A model generated the notes under the pieces. It did not search any database. It was given only the letters and a program-made list of their open reading frames with translations, and had not been told where the DNA came from. From Bursaphelenchus xylophilus (lineage: Eukaryota; Nematoda; Chromadorea; Rhabditida; Aphelenchoididae), in NCBI GenBank assembly GCA_904066235.2, contig CAJFCV020000003.1:3534001-3598000 (forward strand): a stretch of DNA of 64,000 nucleotides. Reading direction: 5' to 3'. Numbering within the stretch: position 1 is the stretch's first letter; the number at the start of each line of letters is the position of its first letter. Shown one piece after another: positions 23,001 to 33,746 of this stretch. The translations under genes were made by a program, and so were the position numbers.

Positions 23001-25574
23001 TGAAAAAATTTTTCATCGTATAAGATGTCACACCTGATTATTTTCAATTTGAAAAAAAATTTCATCATATAAGATGTCACACCTTATTATTTTCAATTTG
23101 AAAAAATTTTTCATCGTATAAGATGTCACACCTGATTATTTTCAATTTGAAAAAATTTTTCATCGTATAAGATGTCACACCTGATTATTTTCAATTTGAA
23201 AAAATTTTTCATCATATAAGATGTCACACCTGATTATTTTCAATTTGAAAAAATTTTTCATCGTATAAGATGTCACACCTGATTATTTTCAATTTGAAAA
23301 AATTTTTCATCGTATAAGATGTCACACCCTATTTTTGTCGATTTGAAAAAAAAAAACATCGTATAAGATGTCACACCTCATTATTTTCAATTTGAAAAAA
23401 ATTTTCATCATATAAGATGTCACACCTGATTATTTTCAATTTGAAAAAAAAATTCATCGTATAAGGTGTCACACCTCATTATTTTCAATTTGAAAAAAAA
23501 ATTCATCGTATAAGATGTCACACCTGATTTTTCTCAATTTGAAAAAATTTTTCATCGTATAAGATGTCACACCTTATTTTCTCAATTTTCAAAATGGGGT
23601 AGTGTTCAAAAAGGGGTAGAGTTCAGATTTTTTGGCGAAAATCAAAAAAGGGGTAGAGTTCAGCCTTTTTTGGGGTAGAGTTGAAAAAGGGGTAAAGTTC
23701 AGATTGGGGTAAAGTTCAGAAAAGGGGTAGAGTTCTGCCGCAACGCTCGCTAGCTAGTATGTAAGAGAATCTTAGCAGCTAACTAAAGGTGATCATAGAC
23801 CAGTTTTTTACGCTCTTTCAAATGGCATATGTTTCAAGAAGAAACCAGGGGACGAGGTTTTGCCGAGCCCTTGTTAGTTTAAAATTGACTGTTGAGACCT
23901 CTGATATTGGTTTTTATGTACAGGTTTTGTTGCAAAGACGTTAAATTGTATATTCAAGGTTCAATACAAGCCTGAACTCTTTACGTATTTTTTTCATAAA
24001 GTGCATGGAAAATTTTTCGTTTTTGCACGGTTCATCTTGGACTTTTTTCGACGCTTGTCGTCAATGCAAACCTCAAAAAAACCCCCGTTTGCACTGTAAG
24101 TACTAGTCCGTTTGTAAAGTCGCTGGAATGTTTTCGGCGACATGCACTCCGCGAAACCGAAAGTTCACTTTGCACTGTGCAATTTTTGGCTTTTTGCACA
24201 GTGCAATAGGCTTTTTCGAGCTGTCGCTCGCACCCTGAGTTTTCTTGCACAGTGCACGTCGCCTTCCAGCGACTTTACGAACGGACTAGTAATATAACTG
24301 AGAAAATTTCTCTCTAGATGTAGAGGAAGAAGACCACAAAATCAAACATCAAACTCCGCTGATTAAACTCTTAAAGCTTGTCTATTCCATGCCGGAGATT
24401 GAGCCAGGAAAAAAGAGATACATAGGTCAATTACAAGTGGAAACATCAACCTACAAACACTCTTTATTCGTAATGCGCGCGTTGTTTTGTAAGTCCGGAT
24501 TTGTGAGTTTCCTCTAGTTTTTACAACTATTGCAGATGACCGAATTCCAACCGTTTATAGAGACGGCGGTGCTCTATCTCGAGAATATTATGACTTACTT
24601 TCCAAAGAATTCGATTTTTATGTAGACAGGGTAGAAGGAAGGAGCTGGGCTCTTCATCCTTTGGGGTCTAATCCAGATGATCCTAGGGTTTTTCGGGGCG
24701 TTGAAGTCTTTGGTATGGATCAGTATGACTGTGAGTAAATGTATATATGAATGAATCTATGTTTCAAGATTGTCCACATGTCTTTAACATCAAAACAAAA
24801 GATTTGAGAATACACCTGGACAACATTGCCTTATATGATACGTAAGATATCCGTCTTTCTTTCAGACCATGTCGTTACGGTGTCTTCTTTAGCCTTCCAG
24901 AAATGCCTCATCTGGAGACTATGTTTTGTCATATAAACCCGATCGGCCTTTATGACTACTCCGTTGCCTCTTCGCATTACGAGAAATTAGCGGAACGCTT
25001 GGCCATTGCAGCTCCATATCTGTATTGCATTGGTCTGAAGATGAATTGCGCCATAAATTGTAATGTAAGACTTTCAAACTCTGCATTAAAATTTTAGAGC
25101 CTTGAAAACGGAGAGAAAGCATTTATCCGAGCACTGTCGTCGCTTGAGCTTGCTGTCGATGGGTTGAATCAGCACATCTTAGTTGATCCGAAATTTTTCA
25201 ATATCACATTATTTCTTCCCGCAAAAGCAAGAGTGAGTTCAATTTGCTGGCCAAAATAGCACAAAAGTCTTCGAGTTTTCGTATTTGACTCAGTCATTTA
25301 GGAGGAGCTCCCGGCAAGAGTTGAATCAACAGTCATCGATGAAGATGAATCCTTAGGCGTTGATGTCAACGACGAATTGAACCACGATGTTTGCGCACAT
25401 TTCAAACGCTTAATGTATTGGCACATTAATGAAGCGGGCATACCGGATTATCTAGAGTTGGAAACGAATATGCATTTCCGATTTCTCTTTGATGATGGCG
25501 TTGATGCTGAACACCGCCGTGACAAACGGATTGACCCTCAGAATGGGTACCATTTTTGGGTTGACCGGTTTTAA
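20080..25574 (+). CDS. tandem-family member A (unrecognised family, F-box-like N-terminus)
   Basis: Exons 20080-20175, 20211-20334, 24318-24488, 24536-24730, 24769-24841, 24893-25064, 25098-25232, 25302-25574; phases 0,1,1,1,2,0,0; 412 aa. The first two exons lie 4 kb upstream of the rest, across an intron filled by foldback and satellite sequence. They are supported by phase and by family landmarks: exon 1 'KLRNECALHMI', exon 2 'LIARRYLVLIF'. Later landmarks are 'PLIKLLKLV...PEIEP', 'DRIPTVYRDGG', 'DPRVF', 'NIKTKDLR', and 'LPEMPHLETMFC' in exon 6. The N-terminal 'KLxxECxxxL...LIxRRY' block resembles a divergent F-box (inference), which would make it a substrate adaptor for SCF ubiquitin ligases; exon 6 looks LRR-like. 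No signal peptide or membrane segment. Function otherwise unknown. Confidence 0.75.
21010..21080 (-). repeat. tRNA-derived sequence inside the foldback
   Basis: The minus strand reads A-box-like GTGGCCTAGTGGGGTAAGGCG and B box GGTTCGAATCC at tRNA spacing. It is closer to a normal tRNA D-arm (GGCCTAGTGG) than the other tRNA-like segments, but end pairing is weak. It could be a SINE head. Confidence 0.55.
21300..21655 (-). repeat. satellite array, left arm
   Basis: About seven units of roughly 48-50 bp built on GGTGTGACATCTTATACGATG plus an A/T-rich AAATTTTTTTCAAATTGAAAATAAT part. Orientation is opposite to the right array. Confidence 0.85.
21697..22554. mobile_element. TIR foldback element CAGGGTGGTTCAGC family (0.85 kb), TA target site
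   Basis: Element 21699-22552 with nearly perfect inverted arms of about 180 bp, starting CAGGGTGGTTCAGCTAAGTT, flanked by TA duplications. Inserted between the two satellite arrays, so it is younger than the host foldback. Tc1/mariner-like ends, no transposase. Confidence 0.88.
22705..23590 (+). repeat. satellite array, right arm
   Basis: About 18 units of 48-50 bp with core TCATCGTATAAGATGTCACA and a TTTTCAATTTGAAAA spacer. Units vary mostly at G/A of the TCATCGTAT/TCATCATAT word, suggesting homogenisation by unequal exchange. Confidence 0.88.
24101..24291. mobile_element. MITE, CTAG-CCGTT-AAAGTCG family, copy 2
   Basis: Ends CTAGTCCGTTTGTAAAGTCG / CGACTTTACGAACGGACTAG, TA on both sides. 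It is inserted in a sequence (about 23988-24100) that resembles the left part of the element at 25955-26252, so it probably split an older MITE. Lies about 25 bp before exon 3 of member A. Confidence 0.75.
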
Positions 25575-25954
25575 GGGCCAACTGTGAGCATTCCGGATAT
25601 TGTGATAGCGTTTGTTTTTGCAACCTTATAAATTATAATACCAAGCGTGAAAATTGTTGTGTTTTTGCAAGAATTCAGAGTAGATAATGGGCTCACGTCA
25701 ATCCAAAATAGAAGAAAAAATTTCCCGCCCCCCTTTTGGTGATTCGTCCAAAACGAAATGTCACTATCCGATAAAAAGCGTTTTTTTATCTTTCTTTCAT
25801 CTTCCTTTTCGAAGGAAATGCGTTGGATTGACATGGGGCTTAATATTTCGACCTTATTGCTTTTGGATATCTGGCTTTGCAACGTATTCCTTTCTCTCTA
25901 ACTTTTCCGATCGATCTTCACTAGACCAATTGCACAATTAATTTTTTCTTATTA

Positions 25955-26252
25955 GCATTTTCACAAAGTGTATGGACATCATTTCGCTTTCGCACAGTGC
26001 ATCTTGAACTTTTGTCGCCGACGCACTGTGGATTTTTGCATTTGCGCACCGTGCAAACCCCAAAAAAGCCCATTGCACTGTGCACATTTTTGATCAAAAT
26101 CGCGGCGGCGCAGTTGAGAAAAGCTTACGTCGCAGCGATATTTCAAATGCACAGTGCAAAACCAAAAAAAGGTGAGTGCACGATGCAAAAAATTGGGTTG
26201 TTTGTGCACGGTGCGGGCCGCGACAAATGTCCACGCACTTTATGAAAAATGC
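25955..26252. mobile_element. MITE, CATAAAGTGCGTGGACA family
   Basis: Inverted ends GCATTTTCACAAAGTG / CACTTTATGAAAAATGC, with inverted GCACAGTGCA-type words inside. A decayed left half of the same family is at about 23988-24100. No coding capacity. Confidence 0.65.
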
Positions 26253-26587
26253 AGGATCGAGCGTTCAAAAAGCTTCCATTTACCTCCTGGAGGCATTTTG
26301 AATACCGCCAAATAACTCCCTTCATGGCCTTGAAAGTAGTCTGCTTATGTAGAGCAGAACGAAAGTTTCCTTTTTGGAGGGAAGAACTCAATTCTTATTG
26401 CGGTTTTATATTGACGCGAAAAAAGAGCAAAATTCTCTTCGAAGGAAGCGTTTTTTCTGGGCCAGCATTGTAAAAGAGTTTTGAAATAATGCAGCATGCA
26501 ACTCGCATGCACATCGACCTTCGTAGTGATGAAAAAAGCACCCTATTTTCTAATTCGCCTTGTCCGAGGATTGTAAAATATTGCTTA

Positions 26588-27689
26588 TACAGGGTGTTTC
26601 AAGAAATTTGGAAGAAACTAGTTGCGAATATTTTTGAGCTCTTGCTAGTTATCGCAGAAATTCTTTTTGTTTCTAAAACTTGACAGCGGGCGGTTTTGTA
26701 CTGAACAAAAAAAATTTTTTTCGTCGGCGGAGAGGCCAGTTCTCGGCGGAGGCATTTGGGGCCTTTTTTAAAAATCACACCTTATTACATCGTGGAAACT
26801 CTGTTACAGTGGCCAAAATGATGTTTACGTTAAACCTCCGTGGATTCTGCGGTATGCTTTTTTTTTGTTTTCGATTTTCGCTCATCCGCGGAGGCACGGC
26901 GGAGACCTCAGGTTTCGGCGGACGTCGTTTTGAGCCTTTGGATCATTCAATTCAGGTTGGAAAAAAGTGTGGGGTGATTTTTTGTTGTCACCCGATGCAC
27001 AGATGCAAAAATTTCGCACTTTCTTTCTCCGGCGGAGGATTCGGCGGAGGCTTTATCAAAGGGTCAGAACAGTCTTAGGAGTCCGGGAAAAAAACTCAGC
27101 TACAAGAATCCATCACAGCAACATCATTTTTCTTATTTTTTGGTTCGGCGGACACATCGGCGGAGGATTCGGCGGAGGCTTTATCAAAAGAGTCAAAATT
27201 TTGTTTTGACCCTTTGAGAAAGCCTCCGCCGAATCCTCCGCCGGGGAAAAAAGTACAAAATTTTTGCCCTCTGTGCATCGGATGACAACAAAAAATCGCC
27301 CCAACCTTTTTTCCAACATGGATTTGCAAAAACCGAGGGCCCAAAACAAAGTCCGCCGAAATCTGCGGTCTCCGTCGCGCCTCCGCGGATGTTGCGTAAA
27401 ATCGAAAACGCAAAAAAAGCATACCGCAAAATCCACAGAGGTTTAACGTAAACATGATTTTGGCCACTGTAACAGAATTTCCACGATGTAATAAGGTGTG
27501 ATTTTTAAAAAAGGCCCCAAATGCCTCCGCCGAGAACTGGCCTCTCCGCCGACGAAAAAAATTTTTTTTTGTTCAGTACAAAACCGCCCGCTGTCAAGTT
27601 TTAGAAACAAAAAGAATTTCTGCGATAACTAGCAAGAGCTCAAAAATATTCGCAACTAGTTTCTTCCAAATTTCTTGAAACACCCTGTA
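26588..27689. mobile_element. TIR foldback element CAGGGTGTTTCAAG family (1.1 kb), TA target site
   Basis: Element 26590-27687, flanked by TA. The arms are near-perfect inverted copies for almost their whole length of about 480 bp. The interior is rich in CGGCGGAGG / CCTCCGCCG words that produce spurious glycine-rich frames on both strands. Third CAGGGTG-type element in the window. Confidence 0.87.
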
Positions 27690-28023
27690 CAACTCCGAAG
27701 CCTTTATTTTCTGACTCATCCCTAGGCTACAAAACTTGTTCAGATAAGCAGAAAAATGGGAGAGGGATTTTTTATTTGCTGTTCTTTTCTTGCTTCTCGA
27801 ATTTTGCAGTATTGTTTCAAAATTCTTTTTATACATGTTATAAAGTTTTCCAATTTAGAAAATACATGTTATAAAGTTTTCCAATTTAGAAACCTATAGA
27901 CGTCGGGTTCATGAATGATCACAGATTAGTCGGTTTCTCCATATATCACTTTTAAAAACTTTGTATATCTATGTCGATTCTCCAGAGCCTACTATAACTT
28001 GTTAGAGCCCTGCCGTTTTCAGC

Positions 28024-31000
28024 ATGTCAAAGCTCTGCGAAAACTGTGCAAATTATTTTCTCAGATTTCACCACAAATACGAGTATCATGAATCCTTCCG
28101 TCCAAAAGTATTTCCGGTGAGACTTGTAATTTCAACTACTAATATTCATCTTTTAGTTCATTTCAAAAAAGTTTCTGCATATCGTTGCCCAATATCAGCG
28201 TTGTACATACGTCGTTTACGACGCTTGCTGGTTAATGGCTGCGTATGAGGAAAAACGGGAGGTCAAATTTTCTTTTATGAGTAAGTCATAGACTAAAATT
28301 TGGACACAAAATTTGAATTTTTTTAGGTTATCAGAACGCATATACTTATTTGAAGCACATTCGACCTTTAATCAGCCTTTTGAAGTTATTTTTTAATATG
28401 CGAGATCAGCATTCGAAGCTGGTTTACATCAATTCCAATGCCGCAGAGGAAACAAATCATATTCTGAAAGCGTTTTATAGTAAGTGCACTTTTTTGAACA
28501 CAAAAAATATTTTAGAAGCACGAATTCCAGTTGTTTTCCGAGGCTATGATCCCTGCTGCCCACAAATATTTTATGATATGATTGCTGATGACTTTGACTA
28601 TAATCCAGAGCGAATACGAGGATTCGCGAAGCAATTACACCCGTTTGCAGCAAGGAGAGACGATCCTCGTGTATTTGAAGAGGTGTATGTTGAAGCAACG
28701 GGAGTTGGTGATTGTACGTTGTACATTTCGATGCATTTTATTTCTTGTGATTGGTGCTCAAACACATTGCTTTTAGACTGGAGTTTTATGCTTGACATAA
28801 AGACGAGACATCTGAATAACATCCTGCTTGAGAACCTTCATCCGATTGATCCGTAAGCCTACCTTATAGTGAAAAGAAAGAGACCTGTCAAACCGAAAAT
28901 TATATCAGTCCGTCAGGAAAATAATGGCGGGTCTAAATAATAGGCTTTTAGCTTTATTGTAATTTAAATTTCGAACCAGAAACGTCGAGTTTCACCAAAT
29001 TTTTATGTTGTACTTGCTTCACGTATGTGACCCCTCCGTCAAGCTGCTATTCCTTAAAATTAGTCCTGTTTTCATGGTATAATTAACCTAGTGGCCAGTC
29101 CTAAACCTATACTCCCCGTACAATGTATTGACCCCCCTCCTAACTCCGTCCAAAGTGTACTAATTCGGACCAAATTTGGTATGTAGTATACTCACAGGCT
29201 AGTAACAAAAAATAACATAGCAGGACATACCTTATAGTTGAATTTCAAAAGCTAGGGGCAATTTTCAAAAATCACCTTAAAAAATCGAGGAAAAAGTTTT
29301 GACCCCCCTTAAAAAACGTTTGATATCGCCAGCGGATGCCACGCAAACCTATTGTAATCGACGTCCCATACCTGAATACAGGTTAATATATGGTTATCCG
29401 TTGAATTCTTCGTTGTATTTGAGGATTCAACGCGTTAAACCGTTTTTGATGTAGAGCTGCCCAAAATTGTAAAAATCTTGCCCGAGCGCTTTCCTAGAGC
29501 TCTAAATTGGGTTTATATTATGTGCTTTAGACCTGTATTTACCTTCTCCTTTCAATAAAAGTGCGTCGTGGCCTGGCGGTGTAGATTCGGTAGATACCCT
29601 CTTGTCATGCCCAGCCTTGGTGAGCCATTTGCTCTTTGACTCAAGGTCGAGATGTGGTCGTTAGGTCCTCAATGTAATCCTGAGACCCTTAGTTACTCTC
29701 AAACAAAGAATCAACTCCGGCTGACACGGTCTCATATGGTTTGCAGGCGCAACTTCGCCGATCTGCACCTTAACGAAAAACCCGCGTTTTTCAAATGGAT
29801 TTTTAGCCACCAAAAACGGCTTTCATTTGATGGACCAGGTAATTTAAGGCGTTACAGCACCCACCATACTCATTTGAGACGTATGAAACGCCAAATGGGA
29901 GGTGGGGATGTAATAGTACTCGGAGTCATCTACAGTAACGGCAAACTTAAGATTAAGGTGAATGAAACCCATTAAAAAACGTGTCAAATCAAAACATTTT
30001 ACATTACTGAGAGTAAATAGGAGTCTCAGGATTACATTGAGGACCTAACGACCACATCTCGACCTTGAGTCAGAGAGCAAATGGCTCACCAAGGCTGGGC
30101 ATGACAAGAGGGTATCTGCCGAATCTACACCGCCAGGCCACGATGCACTTTTATTGAAAGGAGAGGGTAAATACAGGTCTAAAGCACATAATATAAACTC
30201 AATTTAGAGCTCTAGGAAAGCGATAGGGCAAGATTTTTACAATTTTGGGCAGCTCTACATCAAAAACGGTTTAACGCGTTGAATCCTCAAATGCAACGAA
30301 GCATTCAACGGAAAACCATTCATTAACCTGTATTCAGGTATGGGACGTCGATTACAATAGGTTTGCGTGGCATCCGCTGGCGATATCAAACGTTTTTTAA
30401 GGGGGGTCAAAACTTTTTCCTCGATTTTTTAAGGTGATTTTTGAAAATTGCCTCTAGATTTTGAAATTCAACTATAAGGTATGTCCTGCTATGTTATTTT
30501 TTGTTACTAGCCTGTGAGTATACTACATAGGAAATTTGGTCCGAATTAGTACACTTTGGACGGAGTTAGGAGGGGGGTCAAAACATTGTACGGGGAGTAT
30601 ATATCTGTCCATTTTTTGGCGAGTTTTCACAAAAATAGGAAAATCGACTTACATTATCCATGGTACAACAACTATTTTTCCGACAGTCTGATAACTGCTT
30701 CTTTTTAGATTCCCAAACATGCCTCATCTCAAGGTCATAACTTGTGAAATCCAGCCCGTCGGGATCTATTTTAATTCCATTGGCTTCTCTTTTTATGAGC
30801 AGCTTGCCAAACGACTAGTTGAAGCGGCTCCAAATTTGAAACGGCTCAATCTGCTTTATCACTCACAACTCTACCGCGGAGTAAGTCTTATTGTACTTAC
30901 AATTAACTAAATTTATAGGGTAAAGGGTTCATGGAAGAGGGTGTAATCGAAGTTTTGACAGCGCTTAGCTATGCAATTCGCGGACTCAAATTTCATATTG

Positions 31001-31331
31001 AAAATGTGTTCGTAGAGAAGTTGGTGTTTGCGACTGCATTTCTTCTTAATGTAAGATCCATTTGCAAAATTGTTACATTGATTTTTTTTTTGATTTATAG
31101 TATTATGATCGTGACGCTTTAAGAAGAGCCCGTCGAAAGCTAAATTCTGCTTCAAGCATTCCTTCAATAGTTCGTCAGCACTTCTCCGAGAACGATGCCA
31201 AAGACCTCAATTTGGACATTCTGAATCTGCAAGTTTTAGCCGATAGCTATCCTTCCCCGCGATACGTTGATAATGTATTCAAAATCTGTGGCGGTCTGTA
31301 TTTCAAATACTTGCATCCGTTATCGCTTTGA
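28024..31331 (+). CDS. tandem-family member B
   Basis: Exons 28024-28116, 28157-28280, 28327-28479, 28516-28713, 28777-28852, 30709-30880, 30919-31050, 31101-31331; family phases; 392 aa. Nearly identical to member C (33747-35425). Landmarks: N-terminal 'MSKLCENCANYF', 'FISKKFLHIVAQYQ' in place of the usual LIxRRY, 'RPLISLLKLFF', 'ADDFDYNPERIRGF', 'DDPRVFEEV', 'MPHLKVITCEIQP', 'EAAPNLKRL'. Intron 5 is 1.86 kb because a TCAGTCTG-family MITE there has received a palindromic insertion; member C keeps only the 153-bp MITE. Frame intact. The C-terminal tail differs from C ('HPLSL' against 'HPRAR'). The divergent first exon, with two CxxC-spaced cysteines, distinguishes B/C from the rest of the family. 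Confidence 0.8.
28903..30693. mobile_element. TCAGTCTG-family MITE carrying nested palindrome P3, in intron 5 of member B
   Basis: Ends TCAGTCCGTCAGGAAAATAA (28905) and CCGACAGTCTGA (to 30691), flanked by TA. Most of the MITE interior is replaced by the palindrome at about 29108-30601. The orthologous insertion in member C is a plain 153-bp MITE, so the MITE came before the B/C duplication and P3 came after it. Confidence 0.88.
29108..30601. mobile_element. palindrome P3 (1.5 kb) with tRNA-like word in each arm
   Basis: Arms about 29108-29702 and 30004-30601 around a loop of about 300 bp, ending in inverted ATACTCCCCGTACAATGT. Near 29565 (+) and mirrored near 30145 (-) is a TGGCCTGGCGGTGTAG word like a tRNA A box, followed by a degenerate AAGGTCGAGATG B-box-like word. 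Weaker than in P1/P2. A frame of 107 codons at 29652-29975 spans arm and loop and has no recognisable domain. Confidence 0.82.
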
Positions 31332-31656
31332 AAAACATTCTATTTCCTACTCATTCATTTTTCGACGGTATACAAAATGCACATGTTCAGGAAAGGCCTG
31401 GTAAAATACGTATGAATTACTTGTAAAGTCAATCTACCTGTGTAATTTGAAAATAACCGCTGATTTGAAGGTGTAGCCAGCACTTTTTCATACCCTTTTT
31501 TTACGTTTATTTCCCTCTGACTCACTAAACTACAAATGGCCGTTCGATAAGAAAAAGAGCTCGAGGAACGTGAAGGGAAAGGGAGTTTCACTTATATTTT
31601 TGTTGTTTTCTCTCTTTTTTCATTTTGGAACCCGCATTTTGGGCTTCTTGATGGGG

Positions 31657-33343
31657 AAATAAGAAGGGTGCGTTATATTATTCCAAAAAGTTTCAAACTT
31701 ACTTCATTTTTAGCCTACATGAAATTTTTGTTTTTTTTTAATCTAGGCAAAAAAAAAATTTTTTTTTTTGGCATAGGTGGTTTTTTTTCATGTGGGCGAA
31801 GTTTTTTTTTTTTTTGGCATAGGTGGTTTTTTTTCATATATCAGTCTGTCGGGAAAGCAATGGCGGATCGTCGCGCCTCGGAATCGCCCATCATCACTTT
31901 GCGACGGCGAAGTTTGTGATCTCAGAAATTGGAAAGATGAAGAAATGGAAGTAGGCTAAAACCGAGATTTTGGCCTAGTTCATGCAGTCGGTGAAGTCGG
32001 TGAAGATGTAGGCCAAAACCGAGATTTTGGCCTAGTTCATGCAGTCGGTGAAGATGTAGGCCAAACCGAGATTTTGGGTTTTGGCCTAGTTGATTAAATC
32101 GAAGTTGATTAAATCGAACTAGGCCAAAACCATGATTTTCGCCTACTTCCTACCCGCTTGGATGAACTAAGCCAAATCCACGTTTCCGCCCAGATCATAG
32201 AAAATCCTAAAACAGGTGGAGTTATATATCCAAAAATTCGCAAAATTTTTCTGATTCAGAATATGTAAAAATTTGTTGCCTAATTTTGGTTTGAAAGGGT
32301 GAAAAATTCCTCAAACCTTTTCTCGCAACACCATGAAAATGCCTTTTTGACCAAGTTTTTACCAATAAGAAAATAAAAATTCAATGGATAAATGTGTCTT
32401 GCCCACAGCAATTTCGCGTCACGGCACGAAAATAATTATTTGGCATTCTGTTCAAGAGGCGTCCTATTGGAAAACAAGTTGTTGATTTCGCAATGTTTTT
32501 TCAAGCATTTGATTTGGTAAAAACTTGGTCAAAAAGGCATTTTCATGGTGTTGCGAGAAAAGCTTTGAGGAATTTTTCACCCTTACAAACCAAAATTAGG
32601 CAGCAAATTTTTACATATTCTGAATCAGAAAAATTTTGCGAATTTTTGGATATATAACTCCACCTGTTTTAGGATTTTCTATGATCTGGGCGGAAACGTG
32701 GATTTGGCTTTGTTCATCCAAGCGGGCAGGAAGTAGGCGAAAATCATGGTTTTGGCCTAGTTCGATTTAATCAACTTCGATTTAATCAACTAGGCGAAAA
32801 CCCAAAATCTCGGTTTTGGCCTACATCTTCACCGACTGCATGAACTAGGCCAAAATCATGGTTTTGGCCTAGTTCGATTTAATCAACTTCGATTTAATCA
32901 ACTAGGCGAAAACCCAAAATCTCGGTTTTGGCCTACATCTTCACCGACTGCATGAACTAGGCCAAAATCTCGGTTTTAGCCTACTTCCATTTCTTCATCT
33001 TTCCAATTTCTGAGATCACAAACTTCGCCGTCGCAAAGCGATGATGGGCGATTCCGAGGCGCGACGATCCGCCGTTATTTTCCCGACAGACTGATATGCC
33101 AAAAAAAAAAAAAAATTTCGCCCACATGAAAAGAAACCACCTATGCCAAAAAAAAAAAATTTTTTTTTCGCTCACATGAAAAAAAACCACCTATGCCAAA
33201 AAAAAAATAATTTTTTTTTGGCCCACATGAAATTTTTTCACCTAGGCAGACCAGATTTTGAAGTAGGCCACAAAATTTCATGTAGGCTAAAAATGAAGTA
33301 AGTTTGAAACTTTTTGGAATAATATAACGCACCCTTCTTAAAT
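31657..33343. mobile_element. palindrome P4 (1.68 kb) with 4-bp AAAT target duplication
   Basis: Element 31661-33339 with inverted AAGAAGGGTGCGTTATATTA ends, AAAT on each side. The paralogous spacer has the uninterrupted site with a single AAAT at 38553-38556, which proves insertion. A TCAGTCTG-family element (31841-33094) is nested symmetrically within it. Interior arms are tandem copies of GGCCTAGTTCATGCAGTCGG-like words and long T-runs. No coding capacity. Confidence 0.9.
31839..33096. mobile_element. TCAGTCTG-family element, long form (1.25 kb)
   Basis: 31841-33094 with the same TCAGTCTGTCGGGAAA ends as the 150-bp MITEs but a 1.1-kb palindromic interior. Flanked by TA. It is either a longer parent form or a MITE expanded by a further foldback. 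Confidence 0.75.
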
Positions 33344-33746
33344 CTTTTTTGAAATTTTAGAGTTTAAAATTCGTTAGCACATTTTCATAAGCTTTTGTAA
33401 CATTTACATCTGTTTTTTATACAAGTCTTTCTACTAAAAATCCCGAAAAAATTTCAATCTCGCCAAGAGCGACAAATCGAGCCTGAAATCAACATTGAGC
33501 CTCCGGCAGATCTTGTTTTTGGTTTGGACCGATTTCGGGATTTTTCTCGACTGGACTTTATGCTGTCTTTGGATAGTAGTAAAAACGCAAATTAAATATT
33601 ACATTTACTTTGAATAAACTTGTTTTTTATGTGTTTATCCGAGTATTTATTCTTGTTCCTTCTTACGGCGGTCCGCACTTGCGGGCAACCGCTTTGCGGC
33701 CAGCTAGAACCATGGAGATTCAGCGGGCATGTCTAGAGTTTTCAGC

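Larger units (their letters stand above)
20395..23875. mobile_element. 3.5-kb foldback element with inverted satellite arrays, inside intron 2 of member A
   Basis: The outermost inverted arms are 20395-20516 and 23748-23875 (for example CCAGTTTTTTACGCTCTTTC facing its complement). Further in are subterminal direct repeats of GAACTTTACCCC / CAACTCTACCCC (about 21178-21310, inverted at about 23595-23735), then satellite arrays in opposite orientation (21300-21655 and 22705-23590). The centre is occupied by a separate TIR element. A short relative sits in the lysozyme intron at 2884-3315. No protein-coding frame. Confidence 0.8.
25575..28023. other. intergenic A-B: repeats only
   Basis: No gene. 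It holds a segment (about 25690-25800) repeated at about 37870-37990 (shared word ACGTCAATCCAAAATAGAAG), a MITE at 25955-26252, a 1.1-kb TIR element at 26588-27689 and a short direct repeat (ATACATGTTATAAAGTTTTC twice near 27832-27885). Confidence 0.7.
31332..33746. other. intergenic B-C: duplicated spacer split by palindrome P4
   Basis: 31345-31656 and 33344-33730 together match 38226-38900 upstream of member E; the copy here is interrupted by a 1.68-kb palindrome. No gene. Confidence 0.8.

Noticed and set aside
22705..23590. Possible CRISPR-like array (regular repeats of about 49 bp)
   Set aside because: Units are head-to-tail with no unique spacers, in a eukaryotic genome; it is satellite DNA.
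26680..27467. Glycine-rich open frames on both strands
   Set aside because: They lie in the arms of the 1.1-kb foldback, where a CGGCGGAGG repeat gives mirror-image frames.
29652..29975. 107-aa open frame in P3
   Set aside because: It spans arm and loop of a foldback element and shows no domain or splice context.
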